Shown here in pieces: positions 16,870 to 25,230 of a stretch of 64,000 nucleotides of DNA (its first letter is position 1; each line of letters begins with the position of its first letter). The notes below the pieces were generated by a model, which worked only from the letters and a program-made list of their open reading frames with translations, searched no databases and was not told the DNA's origin. This stretch comes from Chryseobacterium sp. MYb7. Lineage in GTDB: Bacteria > Bacteroidota > Bacteroidia > Flavobacteriales > Weeksellaceae. The translations under genes and the position numbers were made by a program. Location of the stretch: assembly GCF_002979455.1 (NCBI RefSeq), contig NZ_PCOU01000003.1, positions 171,462-235,461 on the forward strand, read 5' to 3'.

Positions 16870-17253
16870 ATGAGTAGTATAACATTAAGATTAGAAAACG
16901 TAAAAAAACTTCAGGCTAAAAGATGGGAAAATGAAGACCATTGGGACACTTTGAACGATCTTTTAGTGAAAGAATTAGAGGAAATTTTACTTATTGAGCC
17001 TGAAAACACTTCGGCTTTAATCAATATTGGTGCTATTTATTCTGATATGGGAGAAAATGAAATGGCTCTGGAGTATTTAAAAAAGGCATTGAATTTAGGC
17101 TCCAAAGACAAAAATCTCTTTGTAAATCTTGCCATTGTGCTTGTTTATATGGAAAAACATCAGGAAGAGTATTTGGAGTATCTTGAAGAAGCTGAGGATA
17201 AAACGGAAGATCCTCTTACTTTCAAAGCCTATTTCGATCCTCAATCCCGTTAA
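16870..17253 (+). CDS. Small TPR-repeat protein
   Basis: A 127-residue helical protein with at least two TPR units (about residues 45-110, with ALINIGAIYSDMGENEMALE and YLKKALNLG as the clearest helices). No signal peptide. It is followed 28 nt later by a YqaE-type membrane protein and could be co-transcribed. Function unknown; a protein-binding role is the usual inference. Confidence 0.7.
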   Translation: MSSITLRLENVKKLQAKRWENEDHWDTLNDLLVKELEEILLIEPENTSALINIGAIYSDMGENEMALEYLKKALNLGSKDKNLFVNLAIVLVYMEKHQEEYLEYLEEAEDKTEDPLTFKAYFDPQSR

Positions 17254-17281
17254 AAAATCAATTCAATTAAAACTCATAATC

Positions 17282-17482
17282 ATGTTATTAGCCATATTAC
17301 TTCCCTTCTTATCTTTCATGGTCCGTGGAAAAGTTCTCACAGGAATTATCTGTCTGATTTTGCAGATTACCCTGATCGGATGGCTTCCTGCTGCCATTTG
17401 GGCTGTACTTTCTTTAAATAATGCAAGAGCAGATCAACGAAATGACAGATTGATCAAAGCCATGCGGGAAAACAAAAGATAA
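17282..17482 (+). CDS. YqaE/Pmp3-family small membrane protein
   Basis: A 66-residue protein made of two hydrophobic helices (residues 1-12 with PFLSFMVRGK, and 18-43) and a charged tail, the pattern of the YqaE/Pmp3 proteolipid family, usually induced by salt or membrane stress. The ORF is open 51 codons further upstream, but that part overlaps the TPR gene in another frame and is a shadow; the ATG at 17282 was chosen. Confidence 0.7.
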   Translation: MLLAILLPFLSFMVRGKVLTGIICLILQITLIGWLPAAIWAVLSLNNARADQRNDRLIKAMRENKR

Positions 17483-17605
17483 AGTTTATCCAAATCAACC
17501 ACAAACAACTGATTGAAAACCAATCAATAAACACTATCTATTATTTCTCAAATTTTTGATTTATAAATTTTATTAAAAAAATTTGCGAAACCAAAAAGTT
17601 GCACA

Positions 17606-17626
17606 TACATTTGCAACCATATGGTT
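17606..17626 (+). promoter_or_regulatory. ArsR promoter and operator palindrome
   Basis: TACATTTG (17606-17613) is a good -7 box with TTG 20 bp upstream (17583-17585). Two bases downstream is the perfect 12-bp palindrome AACCATATGGTT (17615-17626), 20 nt before the ArsR start. A palindrome at the transcription start is where ArsR-family repressors usually bind, so autoregulation of the three-gene set is likely. Confidence 0.7.
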
Positions 17627-17646
17627 TCATTTAAAAATCATCATCT

Positions 17647-17967
17647 ATGAGAAGAGATATTTTTCAGGCTATAGCAGATCCCACGCGCAGAGCTATTATT
17701 GCATTGATAGCAGTACAGGCAATGACACCGAATGCCATAGCTGAGCATTTTGACACCACCAGACAGGCCGTTTCAAAACATCTGAAAATCCTGACTGAAT
17801 GCGAATTGGTAACCCCAAATCATCAGGGAAGGGAAATTTATTACTTTTTAGAAATTGATAAAATGAAAGAAATAGATCATTGGCTGGAACAGTTCAGAAA
17901 GATCTGGGAAAGCCGTTTTGAGCAGCTTGACACTTTACTGGCAACATTAAAAAGCCAGCAGAAATAA
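17647..17967 (+). CDS. ArsR-family winged-helix regulator
   Basis: A 106-residue protein with the classic ArsR winged helix: [14 protein letters not shown] at residues 7-20 and the recognition helix [15 protein letters not shown] at about 40-54. There are no CxC or His-rich metal ligands, so it belongs to the non-metal group often paired with AHSA1/SRPBCC proteins. The two SRPBCC genes that follow are its likely targets. A good promoter with a palindromic operator precedes it. Confidence 0.9.
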   Translation: MRRDIFQAIADPTRRAIIALIAVQAMTPNAIAEHFDTTRQAVSKHLKILTECELVTPNHQGREIYYFLEIDKMKEIDHWLEQFRKIWESRFEQLDTLLATLKSQQK

Positions 17968-18029
17968 AGGTAGACTTTATAAAACCACCGTGTTTTAATC
18001 ATTTTAACCAAAACAAACTATAAAATATT

Positions 18030-18533
18030 ATGAAACATCTTCTTCAGTTCGATTTTTTGGCAGACAAGGAAAAGAACACCCTTACAATCAGACGTGAATT
18101 TATGGCAGACCGACAAATGGTTTGGGATTGTTACACAAAAAGTAACCTACTCGACCGTTGGTTTGCCCCAAAACCACTGACTACAAAAACAAAATCAATG
18201 GAATTCCGTGAAGGCGGTCACTGGCATTATGCAATGGTAGAGCCAAGTGGAACGGAATACTGGGGCTGGGTAAGTTATCACAAGATCAGCCCTATTGATT
18301 CTTATACTTCCAGCGATGCCTTCTGTAATGAACAGGGAGAAATCAATGCAAGTCTGCCTCAGGCAGAATGGGTAGTCTCTTTCACAGATAAAAATGAAAA
18401 TACCCTTGTAGAAACTATTGTCTCCTATCAATCCTTAGCTGATCTGGAAACTATTATTGAGATGGGTATGGAACAGGGCATGATGGCTACTCTTGAAAAA
18501 CTTGACGAATTATTATTAACATTAAAATCATAA
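18030..18533 (+). CDS. AHSA1-type SRPBCC protein
   Basis: A 167-residue protein of the AHSA1/SRPBCC fold: REFMADRQMVWDCYTKSNLLDRWF (residues 22-45, in two parts) and FREGGHWHYAMVEPSG are typical first-half elements, and the C-terminal helix runs through GMMATLEKLDELLLTL. Second gene of the ArsR operon, 62 nt after the regulator. The hydrophobic cavity suggests ligand binding, but the ligand is not known. Confidence 0.85.
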   Translation: MKHLLQFDFLADKEKNTLTIRREFMADRQMVWDCYTKSNLLDRWFAPKPLTTKTKSMEFREGGHWHYAMVEPSGTEYWGWVSYHKISPIDSYTSSDAFCNEQGEINASLPQAEWVVSFTDKNENTLVETIVSYQSLADLETIIEMGMEQGMMATLEKLDELLLTLKS

Positions 18534-18536
18534 AAA

Positions 18537-18950
18537 ATGAGCCACAAAATCACAGTTTCTGCTACCATCAGTGCAGATGCAAAAAAAGTATGGAATTATT
18601 ACACCAACCCTGACCATATCACTCAATGGAACTTTGCTGATCCTTCATGGCAATGTCCTTCAGCTTCCAATGATATGAAAGTAGGAGGAAAATACGCAGC
18701 AAGAATGGAAGCTAAAGACGGAAGTTTCGGTTTCGACTTTGAAGCAGTTTATGATGAAATAAAAGATGGGGAAAACTTTATGTATACCATGCCAGACGGA
18801 AGACAAGTACGTGTTGACTTTAAAGAAAAGGAGGGTCAAACTCATGTAGACGTAGCTTTCGATCCGGAAAATCAAAACCCTGAAGAAATGCAGAAAGGAG
18901 GCTGGCAGGCTATTCTTGATAATTTCAAAAAGTATACGGAATCAAATTAA
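18537..18950 (+). CDS. AHSA1-type SRPBCC protein
   Basis: A 137-residue SRPBCC protein (KITVSATISADAKKVWNYYT at the start, HITQWNFADPSWQCP, C-terminal GGWQAILDNFKKYTE). It starts 3 nt after the previous SRPBCC gene, so the pair is co-translated with the ArsR regulator. The two paralogues are of different lengths and may have diverged ligands. Confidence 0.85.
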   Translation: MSHKITVSATISADAKKVWNYYTNPDHITQWNFADPSWQCPSASNDMKVGGKYAARMEAKDGSFGFDFEAVYDEIKDGENFMYTMPDGRQVRVDFKEKEGQTHVDVAFDPENQNPEEMQKGGWQAILDNFKKYTESN

Positions 18951-18978
18951 AAAGATTTCAATTAAAAAACTATAATAT

Positions 18979-19008
18979 AAAGCTGGATGTTGAACATTCA
19001 GCTTTTTT
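18979..19008 (+). terminator. Terminator after the ArsR operon
   Basis: AAAGCTGGATGTT pairs with AACATTCAGCTTT (one G-T pair) and is followed by a T-run; it lies 28 nt after the last SRPBCC stop codon. Confidence 0.8.
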
Positions 19009-19228
19009 TCAGTGATCAGCAGCCTCTGAGTTTTGATATAATTGTTGTAAATTTACATAAGAGCCGTTTTCACGAATGAAATTGCAGAAATGATCAATCC
19101 CTTAATAGACTGAAAAATTCTCAAAGCCTGAAAGTTTAAGATCTAGAAAAACCTTGACATGGATAGATGATACGCAACATAAAAAAGTCAAAATGACTTT
19201 AATTAAAGAACCGTAATTTTTTAAAGCT

Positions 19229-19960
19229 ATGAAAGAAAATAAATACGATAATCCTTCATTTTTTGACCAGTACGAAAAAATGCTTCGTTCTCAGATTGGA
19301 TTGGAAGGAGCCGGAGAATGGCACACATTGAAGAATATGCTGCCTGATTTTGAAGCTAAAAAGGTTCTTGATTTAGGTTGTGGTTTCGGATGGCATTGCC
19401 GTTATGCTATGGAAAATGGCGCAAAATCTGTGATCGGAATTGATCTTTCAGAGAAAATGCTGACAAAAGCTAAAGAGATCAACAATATGGAAGGCATTCA
19501 ATATGAAAGAAAAGCTTTGGAAGAGGTGAATTATCCTGCAGAAAAATTTGATCTGATACTGAGTTCACTCACATTGCATTATGTAGAATCATTCGATACT
19601 CTAGTTCATAATATTTATCAATGGCTTACGCCTGGCGGATCATTTGTTTTCTCGGTAGAACATCCTATTTTTACTGCAGAAGGCGGTCAGGATTGGGTAT
19701 ATGATAAAAATGGGGGAAAAACCTGCTGGCCGGTAGACCGATATTTTATAGAAGGAAAAAGAAACACTACTTTTCTGGGAGAAAATGTAATCAAATATCA
19801 CCGTACTTTAACTTCTTATTTAAATACTTTATTAAAACACGGCTTCAAAATCAAAGAAGTCATTGAGCCGGAACCTAGTCAGGAAATGTTGAAAGAAATT
19901 CCTGAGATGAAAGAGGAACTCCGCAGACCTATGATGTTGCTCATCTCTGTTTCCAAATAA
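19229..19960 (+). CDS. Class I SAM-dependent methyltransferase
   Basis: A 243-residue methyltransferase with the SAM-binding motif VLDLGCGFG at residues 46-54, the second acidic loop GIDLSEKML at about 73-81 and a post-motif LILSSLTLHYVE. Substrate unknown. It is related to small bacterial methyltransferases of the type-11 group. It stands alone after a 278-nt AT-rich gap. Confidence 0.9.
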   Translation: MKENKYDNPSFFDQYEKMLRSQIGLEGAGEWHTLKNMLPDFEAKKVLDLGCGFGWHCRYAMENGAKSVIGIDLSEKMLTKAKEINNMEGIQYERKALEEVNYPAEKFDLILSSLTLHYVESFDTLVHNIYQWLTPGGSFVFSVEHPIFTAEGGQDWVYDKNGGKTCWPVDRYFIEGKRNTTFLGENVIKYHRTLTSYLNTLLKHGFKIKEVIEPEPSQEMLKEIPEMKEELRRPMMLLISVSK

Positions 19961-20039
19961 TTGTATAGAATAACAACATCTTGAATTAAAAAAAAAAATC
20001 AACAACTATATTGTATAACATAGTAATAAAAATAAATCA

Positions 20040-20047
20040 TATCTTTG
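20040..20047 (+). promoter_or_regulatory. -7 promoter box for serine hydrolase
   Basis: TATCTTTG, 19 nt before the ATG at 20067. No TTG at the expected distance. Confidence 0.4.
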
Positions 20048-20066
20048 CATAACAAATTACATAGAT

Positions 20067-21170
20067 ATGATTATTAAAAAATTAATACCCGCTTTTGTTC
20101 TGATTCCATTTTTAATGAATACAGTGGATGCTCAGCTACAATCAAAAGGATATAAAAAGAAAATTGACAGTATTATTCAGACTGAATTCGGGAATAAAAA
20201 TGAACCCGGAGGTGTTTTTCTGATCACTCAAAACGGAAAAAATCTGTACCGGAAAGCATTTGGGAAAGCCAATCTTGAACTCAACGTGAATATGACTCCG
20301 GATAACGTTTTCCAAATCGGATCAATGACCAAACAGTTTACTGCCATAGCCATTCTGATGCTGGAGCAGGGCGGAAAACTCAATACCAATGATCCCGTTT
20401 CAAAATACATCAAAGATTATCCCAATGGAGATAAAATCACGATTCATCATCTTCTGACCCATACTTCAGGAATAAAAGATTTCACGAAAATAAAATCACT
20501 TTCTACTATTGCTCAAAAGGAGATGAAGCCAGAAGAGATGGTTAATTTCTTTAAAAATGAACCTGTGGATTTCGCTCCCGGAGAGAAATTTGATTACAAC
20601 AATTCCGGATATATTGTTTTGGGATATATCATAGAACTGGTTTCCGGAAGTACTTATGAAAACTTTATTAAGAAAAATATTTTTGACAAAGCTGGAATGA
20701 GTCATTCTTATTACGCTTCCGACAGAAAAGTTATCCCTCAAAGAGCTTACGGATATCACAAAAAAGAACAGGAATTTGTGAATAAAACCGTCATCAGTTT
20801 CAGCATTCCATTTTCTTCCGGCTCACTAATGTCTACTGCAGGTGATATGCTGAAATGGCAGCAGGCTTTGAATCAAAATCTATTGTTAAATTCAAAGGAA
20901 ACACAAAAAGCTTTTCAAAAATATAAACTGAATAATGGTGAAGAATTTACCTACGGTTACGGATGGCATTTGAAAGATATTAATGGAGTTCCTGATCTCG
21001 AACATGGAGGAAGTGTATTCGGATTTAAAAGCATGGGTGTTTACATTCCAAGTGAAGATATTTATGTGATTGGACTCAGCAACTGTGACTGCCATTCTCC
21101 TACTGAAGTGACTAAAATGCTTGCGAAAGCAACTTTAAACAAGATAAAAACCTCAACAAAGAAACCTTAA
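20067..21170 (+). CDS. Exported serine hydrolase (beta-lactamase-like)
   Basis: A 367-residue protein with a signal peptide ending near residue 23 (NTVDAQ) and a class C beta-lactamase-like domain. The catalytic motifs are SMTK (residues 86-89), YNNSGY and HGGSVFGF near the C-terminus, the last in place of K-T-G. Such proteins are commonly peptidases or esterases active on cell-wall peptides or small esters. It is unrelated in sequence length to the other one at 8331. Confidence 0.85.
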   Translation: MIIKKLIPAFVLIPFLMNTVDAQLQSKGYKKKIDSIIQTEFGNKNEPGGVFLITQNGKNLYRKAFGKANLELNVNMTPDNVFQIGSMTKQFTAIAILMLEQGGKLNTNDPVSKYIKDYPNGDKITIHHLLTHTSGIKDFTKIKSLSTIAQKEMKPEEMVNFFKNEPVDFAPGEKFDYNNSGYIVLGYIIELVSGSTYENFIKKNIFDKAGMSHSYYASDRKVIPQRAYGYHKKEQEFVNKTVISFSIPFSSGSLMSTAGDMLKWQQALNQNLLLNSKETQKAFQKYKLNNGEEFTYGYGWHLKDINGVPDLEHGGSVFGFKSMGVYIPSEDIYVIGLSNCDCHSPTEVTKMLAKATLNKIKTSTKKP

Positions 21171-21180
21171 AAACTGTCTT

Positions 21181-22587
21181 CTATTTTCTATGCCTCATTT
21201 CGGGAAGAACATGATCCGGAACTTTAAAAATACTGATCATTACAAATATCAGACAGAAAATATTGATCAGTAATCCCACAGAAAAAGCATTGTGATAATT
21301 GTGTATAGCAGATTTTTCTCCCAGAAAATAATAGAAAACACTTCCTACAGCAACAATTCCGATAATGGCAGCAATCTGCTGTAAAGTAGTATAAACACCA
21401 GAGGCATTACCAATCAATTTTTCAGGCATTCCTGACAACGCGATATTAGCCAGTGAAGGAATAATAGAACCTATTCCCAGCCCATGCAAGAACAAAAGCA
21501 GACAAAAAACCGGAAATTCCATCTGCATTCTGAATAAAAACAACTGAAAAATTAAAACCAAAATAATAAAACTAAGTCCTGCTATCAGGGCCTTTTTCCC
21601 ATATCGTAAAATAAATTTTACGGAAATAAAAGATGCTAATATAAAACCCAGTCCCTGAAAAACAATAATTTCTCCTGCTTCTAGGGGACTCATCTTTAAA
21701 CCATTTTGAAAAAAGAGAGATAGGATATAAAAATAGGAATCCAGCATGATAAAAAAGAAAGAAACCGCGATGATTCCGAGATTAAAATTTTTATAACGGA
21801 ACAGATCAAAATCAATAAGATAAGCTCGTTTATTTTGGATTCTTTTCTTTTGATTTTTTATAAATGTGAATAAAATCCCACCCGAAATGATCATTAATGA
21901 AACATTTTTAAAATGGAGACCATCATGATCAGACATCGTCAATGCATAAGTAGCGCAGAACAGTCCTGCAGAAAGGATCAAAACTCCAACTGCATCAAAA
22001 GATTGTTTCACAGAAATTTTAGATTCATCCAATAGTTTCAGCGTAAGAAAAACTGCCGGTAAACAAATGGGGATGTTCATCAGAAAAATTAGTCTCCATG
22101 GCTCATTCATCATCGTCAGAGATGAAAAATAGCCGCCTAGAAACTGCCCCAAAACCGTTCCTATTCCGATCGTAATTCCGTACCAGCCCATTGCTTTGGT
22201 TCGTTCCTGATGATCAGAAAACAGAATCTGTATCATAGACAATACCTGAGGGGCCATCATCGCAGCGCTTATCCCCTGCACAAACCTTGAAATAACCAGC
22301 TGTCCTGCTCCTACAGAAAATCCACAGGCAATCGAGCTTATCATAAAAGCAATCAATCCAATCATATAGATCTTTTTTCTCCCGTACAGATCACCCAATC
22401 GCCCTCCTGTAATCAGTAAAGAGGCAAATCCAATGAGGTAAGCTGCAATCATAAACTGCATTTTTCCGTTTGAAGCATGAAGATCACGCTGTATGGAAGG
22501 GATGGACACATTGATGATAAAAATATCCATGATCGTCAACAACTGACCCAACAATATCACCAATAATTTCAAATACTTATGTTTCAT
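21181..22587 (-). CDS. MFS multidrug transporter (DHA2/EmrB type)
   Basis: A 468-residue inner-membrane transporter with about 14 hydrophobic segments. MTIMDIFIINVSIPSIQ-like sequence (LTIMDIFIINVSIPSIQRDL) at residues 17-36, GRLGDLYGRKKIYMIG (motif A) at about 62-77 and ISRFVQGISAAMMAPQ in helix 4 are typical of drug/H+ antiporters of the DHA2 family. The adjacent TetR gene and the matching palindromes before both genes point to substrate-induced expression. Substrate unknown. Confidence 0.85.
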   Translation of the reverse strand: MKHKYLKLLVILLGQLLTIMDIFIINVSIPSIQRDLHASNGKMQFMIAAYLIGFASLLITGGRLGDLYGRKKIYMIGLIAFMISSIACGFSVGAGQLVISRFVQGISAAMMAPQVLSMIQILFSDHQERTKAMGWYGITIGIGTVLGQFLGGYFSSLTMMNEPWRLIFLMNIPICLPAVFLTLKLLDESKISVKQSFDAVGVLILSAGLFCATYALTMSDHDGLHFKNVSLMIISGGILFTFIKNQKKRIQNKRAYLIDFDLFRYKNFNLGIIAVSFFFIMLDSYFYILSLFFQNGLKMSPLEAGEIIVFQGLGFILASFISVKFILRYGKKALIAGLSFIILVLIFQLFLFRMQMEFPVFCLLLFLHGLGIGSIIPSLANIALSGMPEKLIGNASGVYTTLQQIAAIIGIVAVGSVFYYFLGEKSAIHNYHNAFSVGLLINIFCLIFVMISIFKVPDHVLPEMRHRK

Positions 22588-22593
22588 TTTTAT

Positions 22594-22607
22594 ATAGATA
22601 TATCTAT
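22594..22607. promoter_or_regulatory. TetR-type operator before the MFS gene
   Basis: ATAGATATATCTAT is a perfect 14-bp palindrome, 6 nt upstream of the MFS ATG. Its half-site AGATA is shared with the operator at 23219-23246 before the TetR gene. Confidence 0.6.
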
Positions 22608-22628
22608 TTTTTATGTATCAAAAAAAAG

Positions 22629-23195
22629 TTAAGGCAATAAACCCTGAACAATTTTTTTCACCTGGTCAAAAGCATCATTTTGTCTATTGATCGTGGATGT
22701 AACAACTGCTCCTTCTATTAACAGAAAAATATTTTCTGCTATTAAATCAGAATCTGTCTTCTGCACTTGAACTGCATATTCATTAACGAGTGTTCTAATC
22801 ATCTCTTTTTGCTTTTCTTTATGCTGTTTAGCAAAAGCTGAGACAGAAGGATTACCCTCTCCTATTTCGGAGACAATTTTAATGAAGTGGCATCCTGCAA
22901 ACTTTGAAGTCTGCTGCAGTTTTTTTCTGTAATCAATAAGCCCCAGAAGTTTTTCTCTCGGGTTTGAAATTTTAGAAGTACTTTTTTCAAACCCATCAAA
23001 CCAATCCAGTTCTTCTTTGACAAGATAGGCCTGAAGAAGATCATTTTTAGATGAAAAGTGATTGTACAAAGAACCAATAGCAATATCAGCTTCAGCAATA
23101 ATCTGATTGATTCCCGTAGAATTATATCCTTGTTTGTAAAACAGATCTGAAGCAACCCTGATAATTCTTTCGCGTACTTTTTCTTTTTTCATCAT
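22629..23195 (-). CDS. TetR-family transcriptional repressor
   Basis: A 188-residue protein with an N-terminal TetR HTH (about residues 6-50; GYNSTGINQIIAEADIAIGS and LYNHFSSKNDL) and a helical ligand-binding domain. It precedes the MFS gene on the same strand by 41 nt. A long palindrome lies in its own promoter region and a related palindrome lies between it and the transporter gene, as expected for an autoregulated efflux repressor. Confidence 0.9.
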   Translation of the reverse strand: MMKKEKVRERIIRVASDLFYKQGYNSTGINQIIAEADIAIGSLYNHFSSKNDLLQAYLVKEELDWFDGFEKSTSKISNPREKLLGLIDYRKKLQQTSKFAGCHFIKIVSEIGEGNPSVSAFAKQHKEKQKEMIRTLVNEYAVQVQKTDSDLIAENIFLLIEGAVVTSTINRQNDAFDQVKKIVQGLLP

Positions 23196-23207
23196 AAAAA
23201 ATTTTTA

Positions 23208-23246
23208 CAAATGTAAATAAAAAATAGATAAGTCTATCTATTTTTT
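23208..23246 (-). promoter_or_regulatory. TetR promoter with operator
   Basis: On the minus strand TACATTTG (23215-23208) fits the -7 box. Immediately upstream is an inverted repeat with 12-bp arms (AAAAAATAGATA-AGTC-TATCTATTTTTT, 23219-23246), placed where the -33 to -7 spacer would be, so binding would block RNA polymerase. Confidence 0.65.
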
Positions 23247-23310
23247 AAATTGAGATAAAAACTTTATTTTAGATTCAGGAAATAATATCCACTGTTTAAA
23301 CTTTGATATC

Positions 23311-23778
23311 ATGAAACTGCTGCCTTACTTTTTGATCTTTTTGTTGCTAATCAATGTATCTTGTAGTCAGCCACAGAAAACTAATCCTGCAAAAAATATG
23401 AAATCTACTAATCCTGTTGTCTACTTTGAAATTCCAGTAAATGATATGAAGCGTGCTGAAAAGTTTTATTCTGCTGTTTTCAACTTTAGTTTTGATAAAG
23501 AAATCATAGACGGCTATGAGATGGCTTTGTTTCCTTTTGAAGAAAAAAACAGAGGAATCACAGGAGCATTAGCCAAAGGAGAGGTCTACAAACCTTCAAA
23601 AGAGGGTGTCATTATTTATTTTAAAACTGAAGATATTGACCAAACATTGGAAAAAGCTGTTCAATATGGAGGTTCGGTTCTTTATCCGAAAAGAACAGAC
23701 GAAAAATACGGTTTTGTTGTAGCAGAATTTGAAGACTCAGAAGGAAACAGAATTGCACTTCATGAAACGGCAAAATAG
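23311..23778 (+). CDS. VOC-family lipoprotein
   Basis: A 155-residue protein with a lipoprotein-type signal (MKLLPYFLIFLLLINVSCSQ, Cys as lipobox residue) and a C-terminal vicinal-oxygen-chelate (glyoxalase/bleomycin-resistance) fold: PVVYFEIPVNDMKRAEKFYS at about residues 35-54 and VVAEFEDSEGNRIALHE at the end, with the usual Glu/His ligands. Lipid-anchored VOC proteins are uncommon; most are cytosolic. It is divergent from the TetR gene and may respond to the same operator. Confidence 0.8.
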   Translation: MKLLPYFLIFLLLINVSCSQPQKTNPAKNMKSTNPVVYFEIPVNDMKRAEKFYSAVFNFSFDKEIIDGYEMALFPFEEKNRGITGALAKGEVYKPSKEGVIIYFKTEDIDQTLEKAVQYGGSVLYPKRTDEKYGFVVAEFEDSEGNRIALHETAK

Positions 23779-23872
23779 CCATACCATTCAATGCATATTA
23801 ATTTTTTTAATGCGGTTGACGCATATTTTGTATATTTAAATAACCATTTGAAATCTGATTTGGTAAATAACT

Positions 23873-24496
23873 ATGGCGGAAGAACTTTATTTCATCAAGA
23901 CCAATCCAACTGTTGCCAAAATTAATTTGTACAATAAGCTCAGCCGTGAAGAAGAAAATATTCTGAAATTTCTTCAGCCTGAAGCGCAAAAAACACTTGA
24001 AACCATTAAAGAAAAAGTAAAGGATTCCGTTGAAGAACTCACGCAGGAAGAGCTTTTGCTTATTTTCCAATGGTTCCATCAGGTGTATTCTGCAGATCAC
24101 GAAGAAACCAAAACACAACTTTTTATCAATGGTATTGACCTTTTTTATGAAATTCCGACTACCCTTCATGCCGACAATTTTCTTCAGATTCTTTCAGATT
24201 ATGAAAAACTCCTGAAGCAGGAAATGAATTATATTGTTGATTCCAAAAATTTCAATCAATTTCTGATCTACGGAATATTCTTTACAGAAATTCTCAACAG
24301 GAAACAGCATCCGGATAATATACTTTGTGAATATCTGAAACCGGATAACCAGAATTTATATCTTCTGGCAGAAAACCAATATAATCTGAAGGATTTTAAT
24401 ACTGCAGTCGTTCCGGATCTTCAGCACTATTTTACTGATCTGTATGATCTCACCAAGTTTTATAAAGGTTCTATCATCAAGCTTGAGCAGGAATAA
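23873..24496 (+). CDS. Hypothetical cytoplasmic protein
   Basis: A 207-residue protein I do not recognise. It has no signal peptide or membrane segment, and the sequence is acidic and helical with several aromatic residues (for example LLLIFQWFHQVYSADH). It starts with ATG 94 nt after the VOC gene. Homologues would have to be sought in Weeksellaceae. Confidence 0.55.
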   Translation: MAEELYFIKTNPTVAKINLYNKLSREEENILKFLQPEAQKTLETIKEKVKDSVEELTQEELLLIFQWFHQVYSADHEETKTQLFINGIDLFYEIPTTLHADNFLQILSDYEKLLKQEMNYIVDSKNFNQFLIYGIFFTEILNRKQHPDNILCEYLKPDNQNLYLLAENQYNLKDFNTAVVPDLQHYFTDLYDLTKFYKGSIIKLEQE

Positions 24497-24622
24497 CTTT
24501 TTTTGCATCCATATAACATCTTGCATTCAATAACTGTCTTTTATACAAAACTGCTGCTCAAAATACAGTAAGAATAATTATTGAACCAGGATAAAAACTA
24601 TAACACAGCCGACGGTCTTCTT

Positions 24623-24997
24623 TTACGATGTGGAACTGCCGGCTTTTTTATGAATCTGCCTGCCTGCAAAAAAATAGTATCCCATTCCTCCTACAAAATA
24701 AGCCAGCACATCAAGAAAATCTCCGGTAAAGTAAGCAGATAGTTTCGGGCAGAGTACTTCAAACAAAAAAGAAAGATACAGTACTGAGGTCAGTACGAAT
24801 TTCAAATCAGGTTTCCATTGATAGCCCAGAACCACATTCATGATATATTCTATCAGATAGCAATACATAGGAACAGTAATACAATCCGTAAAATAATCAT
24901 TGATAATGGGAATAAAAATTCCGTTTCGCCTCAGCAGAATAATTACACCCCAGACTATCAGCCCCAGCAGAAACCAATATGAAATTCTTTTTTTCAT
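24623..24997 (-). CDS. Hypothetical membrane protein
   Basis: A 124-residue integral membrane protein with about four hydrophobic segments (residues 7-22, 31-52, 64-86 and 90-110) and a basic C-terminus (QIHKKAGSSTS). The frame could start at a GTG at 25000, but the ATG at 24997 was chosen because it forms a TGATG overlap with the small upstream gene. No family was recognised with confidence; a DUF2809-like or VanZ-like shape is possible. Confidence 0.6.
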   Translation of the reverse strand: MKKRISYWFLLGLIVWGVIILLRRNGIFIPIINDYFTDCITVPMYCYLIEYIMNVVLGYQWKPDLKFVLTSVLYLSFLFEVLCPKLSAYFTGDFLDVLAYFVGGMGYYFFAGRQIHKKAGSSTS

Positions 24998-25137
24998 CAC
25001 ATGTGCAATACGGCCATTATTATCCCGAGAATTACCTGTAATATTTTTGATATTACTTCCTGAGGCTCTGTTTTATTTTCTTTATCAGTACTTTCTGCTG
25101 AATCATAATTGAATTTCTGTTTACCTTCCATCGTCAT
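24997..25137 (-). CDS. Small 46-residue protein, coupled to membrane protein
   Basis: A 46-codon frame from ATG 25137 to TGA 24999-24997. The N-terminal 28 residues are hydrophilic (MTMEGKQKFNYDSAESTDKE) and the C-terminal 17 are hydrophobic (ISKILQVILGIIMAVLHM), a possible membrane anchor. Its TGA overlaps the next ATG by one base (TGATG). It has a strong promoter: TTG at 25184-25182, 20 bp, then TATATTTG at 25161-25154, 16 nt before the ATG. A second ATG is two codons in. No family was recognised. Confidence 0.6.
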   Translation of the reverse strand: MTMEGKQKFNYDSAESTDKENKTEPQEVISKILQVILGIIMAVLHM

Positions 25138-25153
25138 AAGATTTGATATTGCA

Positions 25154-25187
25154 AATATATTAAATTAGAACAAGTGTTCCAATTTTA
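25154..25187. promoter_or_regulatory. Divergent promoter region with TetR-type operator
   Basis: The minus-strand promoter for the small gene is TTG (25184-25182), 20 bp, TATATTTG (25161-25154). Between these elements lies a 24-bp palindrome (25164-25187): AAATT-a-GAACA-AG-TGTTC-c-AATTT. The TetR gene begins at 25231 in the opposite direction, so the palindrome is the probable operator of that regulator and would block the promoter of the small-protein/membrane-protein operon. Confidence 0.7.
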
Positions 25188-25218
25188 AAAATATGATTTA
25201 TATCCACTCTGATATTCT

Positions 25219-25226
25219 TATCTTTG
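25219..25226 (+). promoter_or_regulatory. -7 promoter box for TetR gene
   Basis: TATCTTTG, 4 nt before the ATG at 25231, so the transcript would have almost no leader. Confidence 0.4.
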
Positions 25227-25230
25227 GGTT

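Noticed and set aside
24608..24646. Hairpin-like GCCGACGG ... CTGCCGGC near the membrane protein stop
   Set aside because: The arms pair imperfectly with several mismatches and overlap the coding end; not called as terminator.
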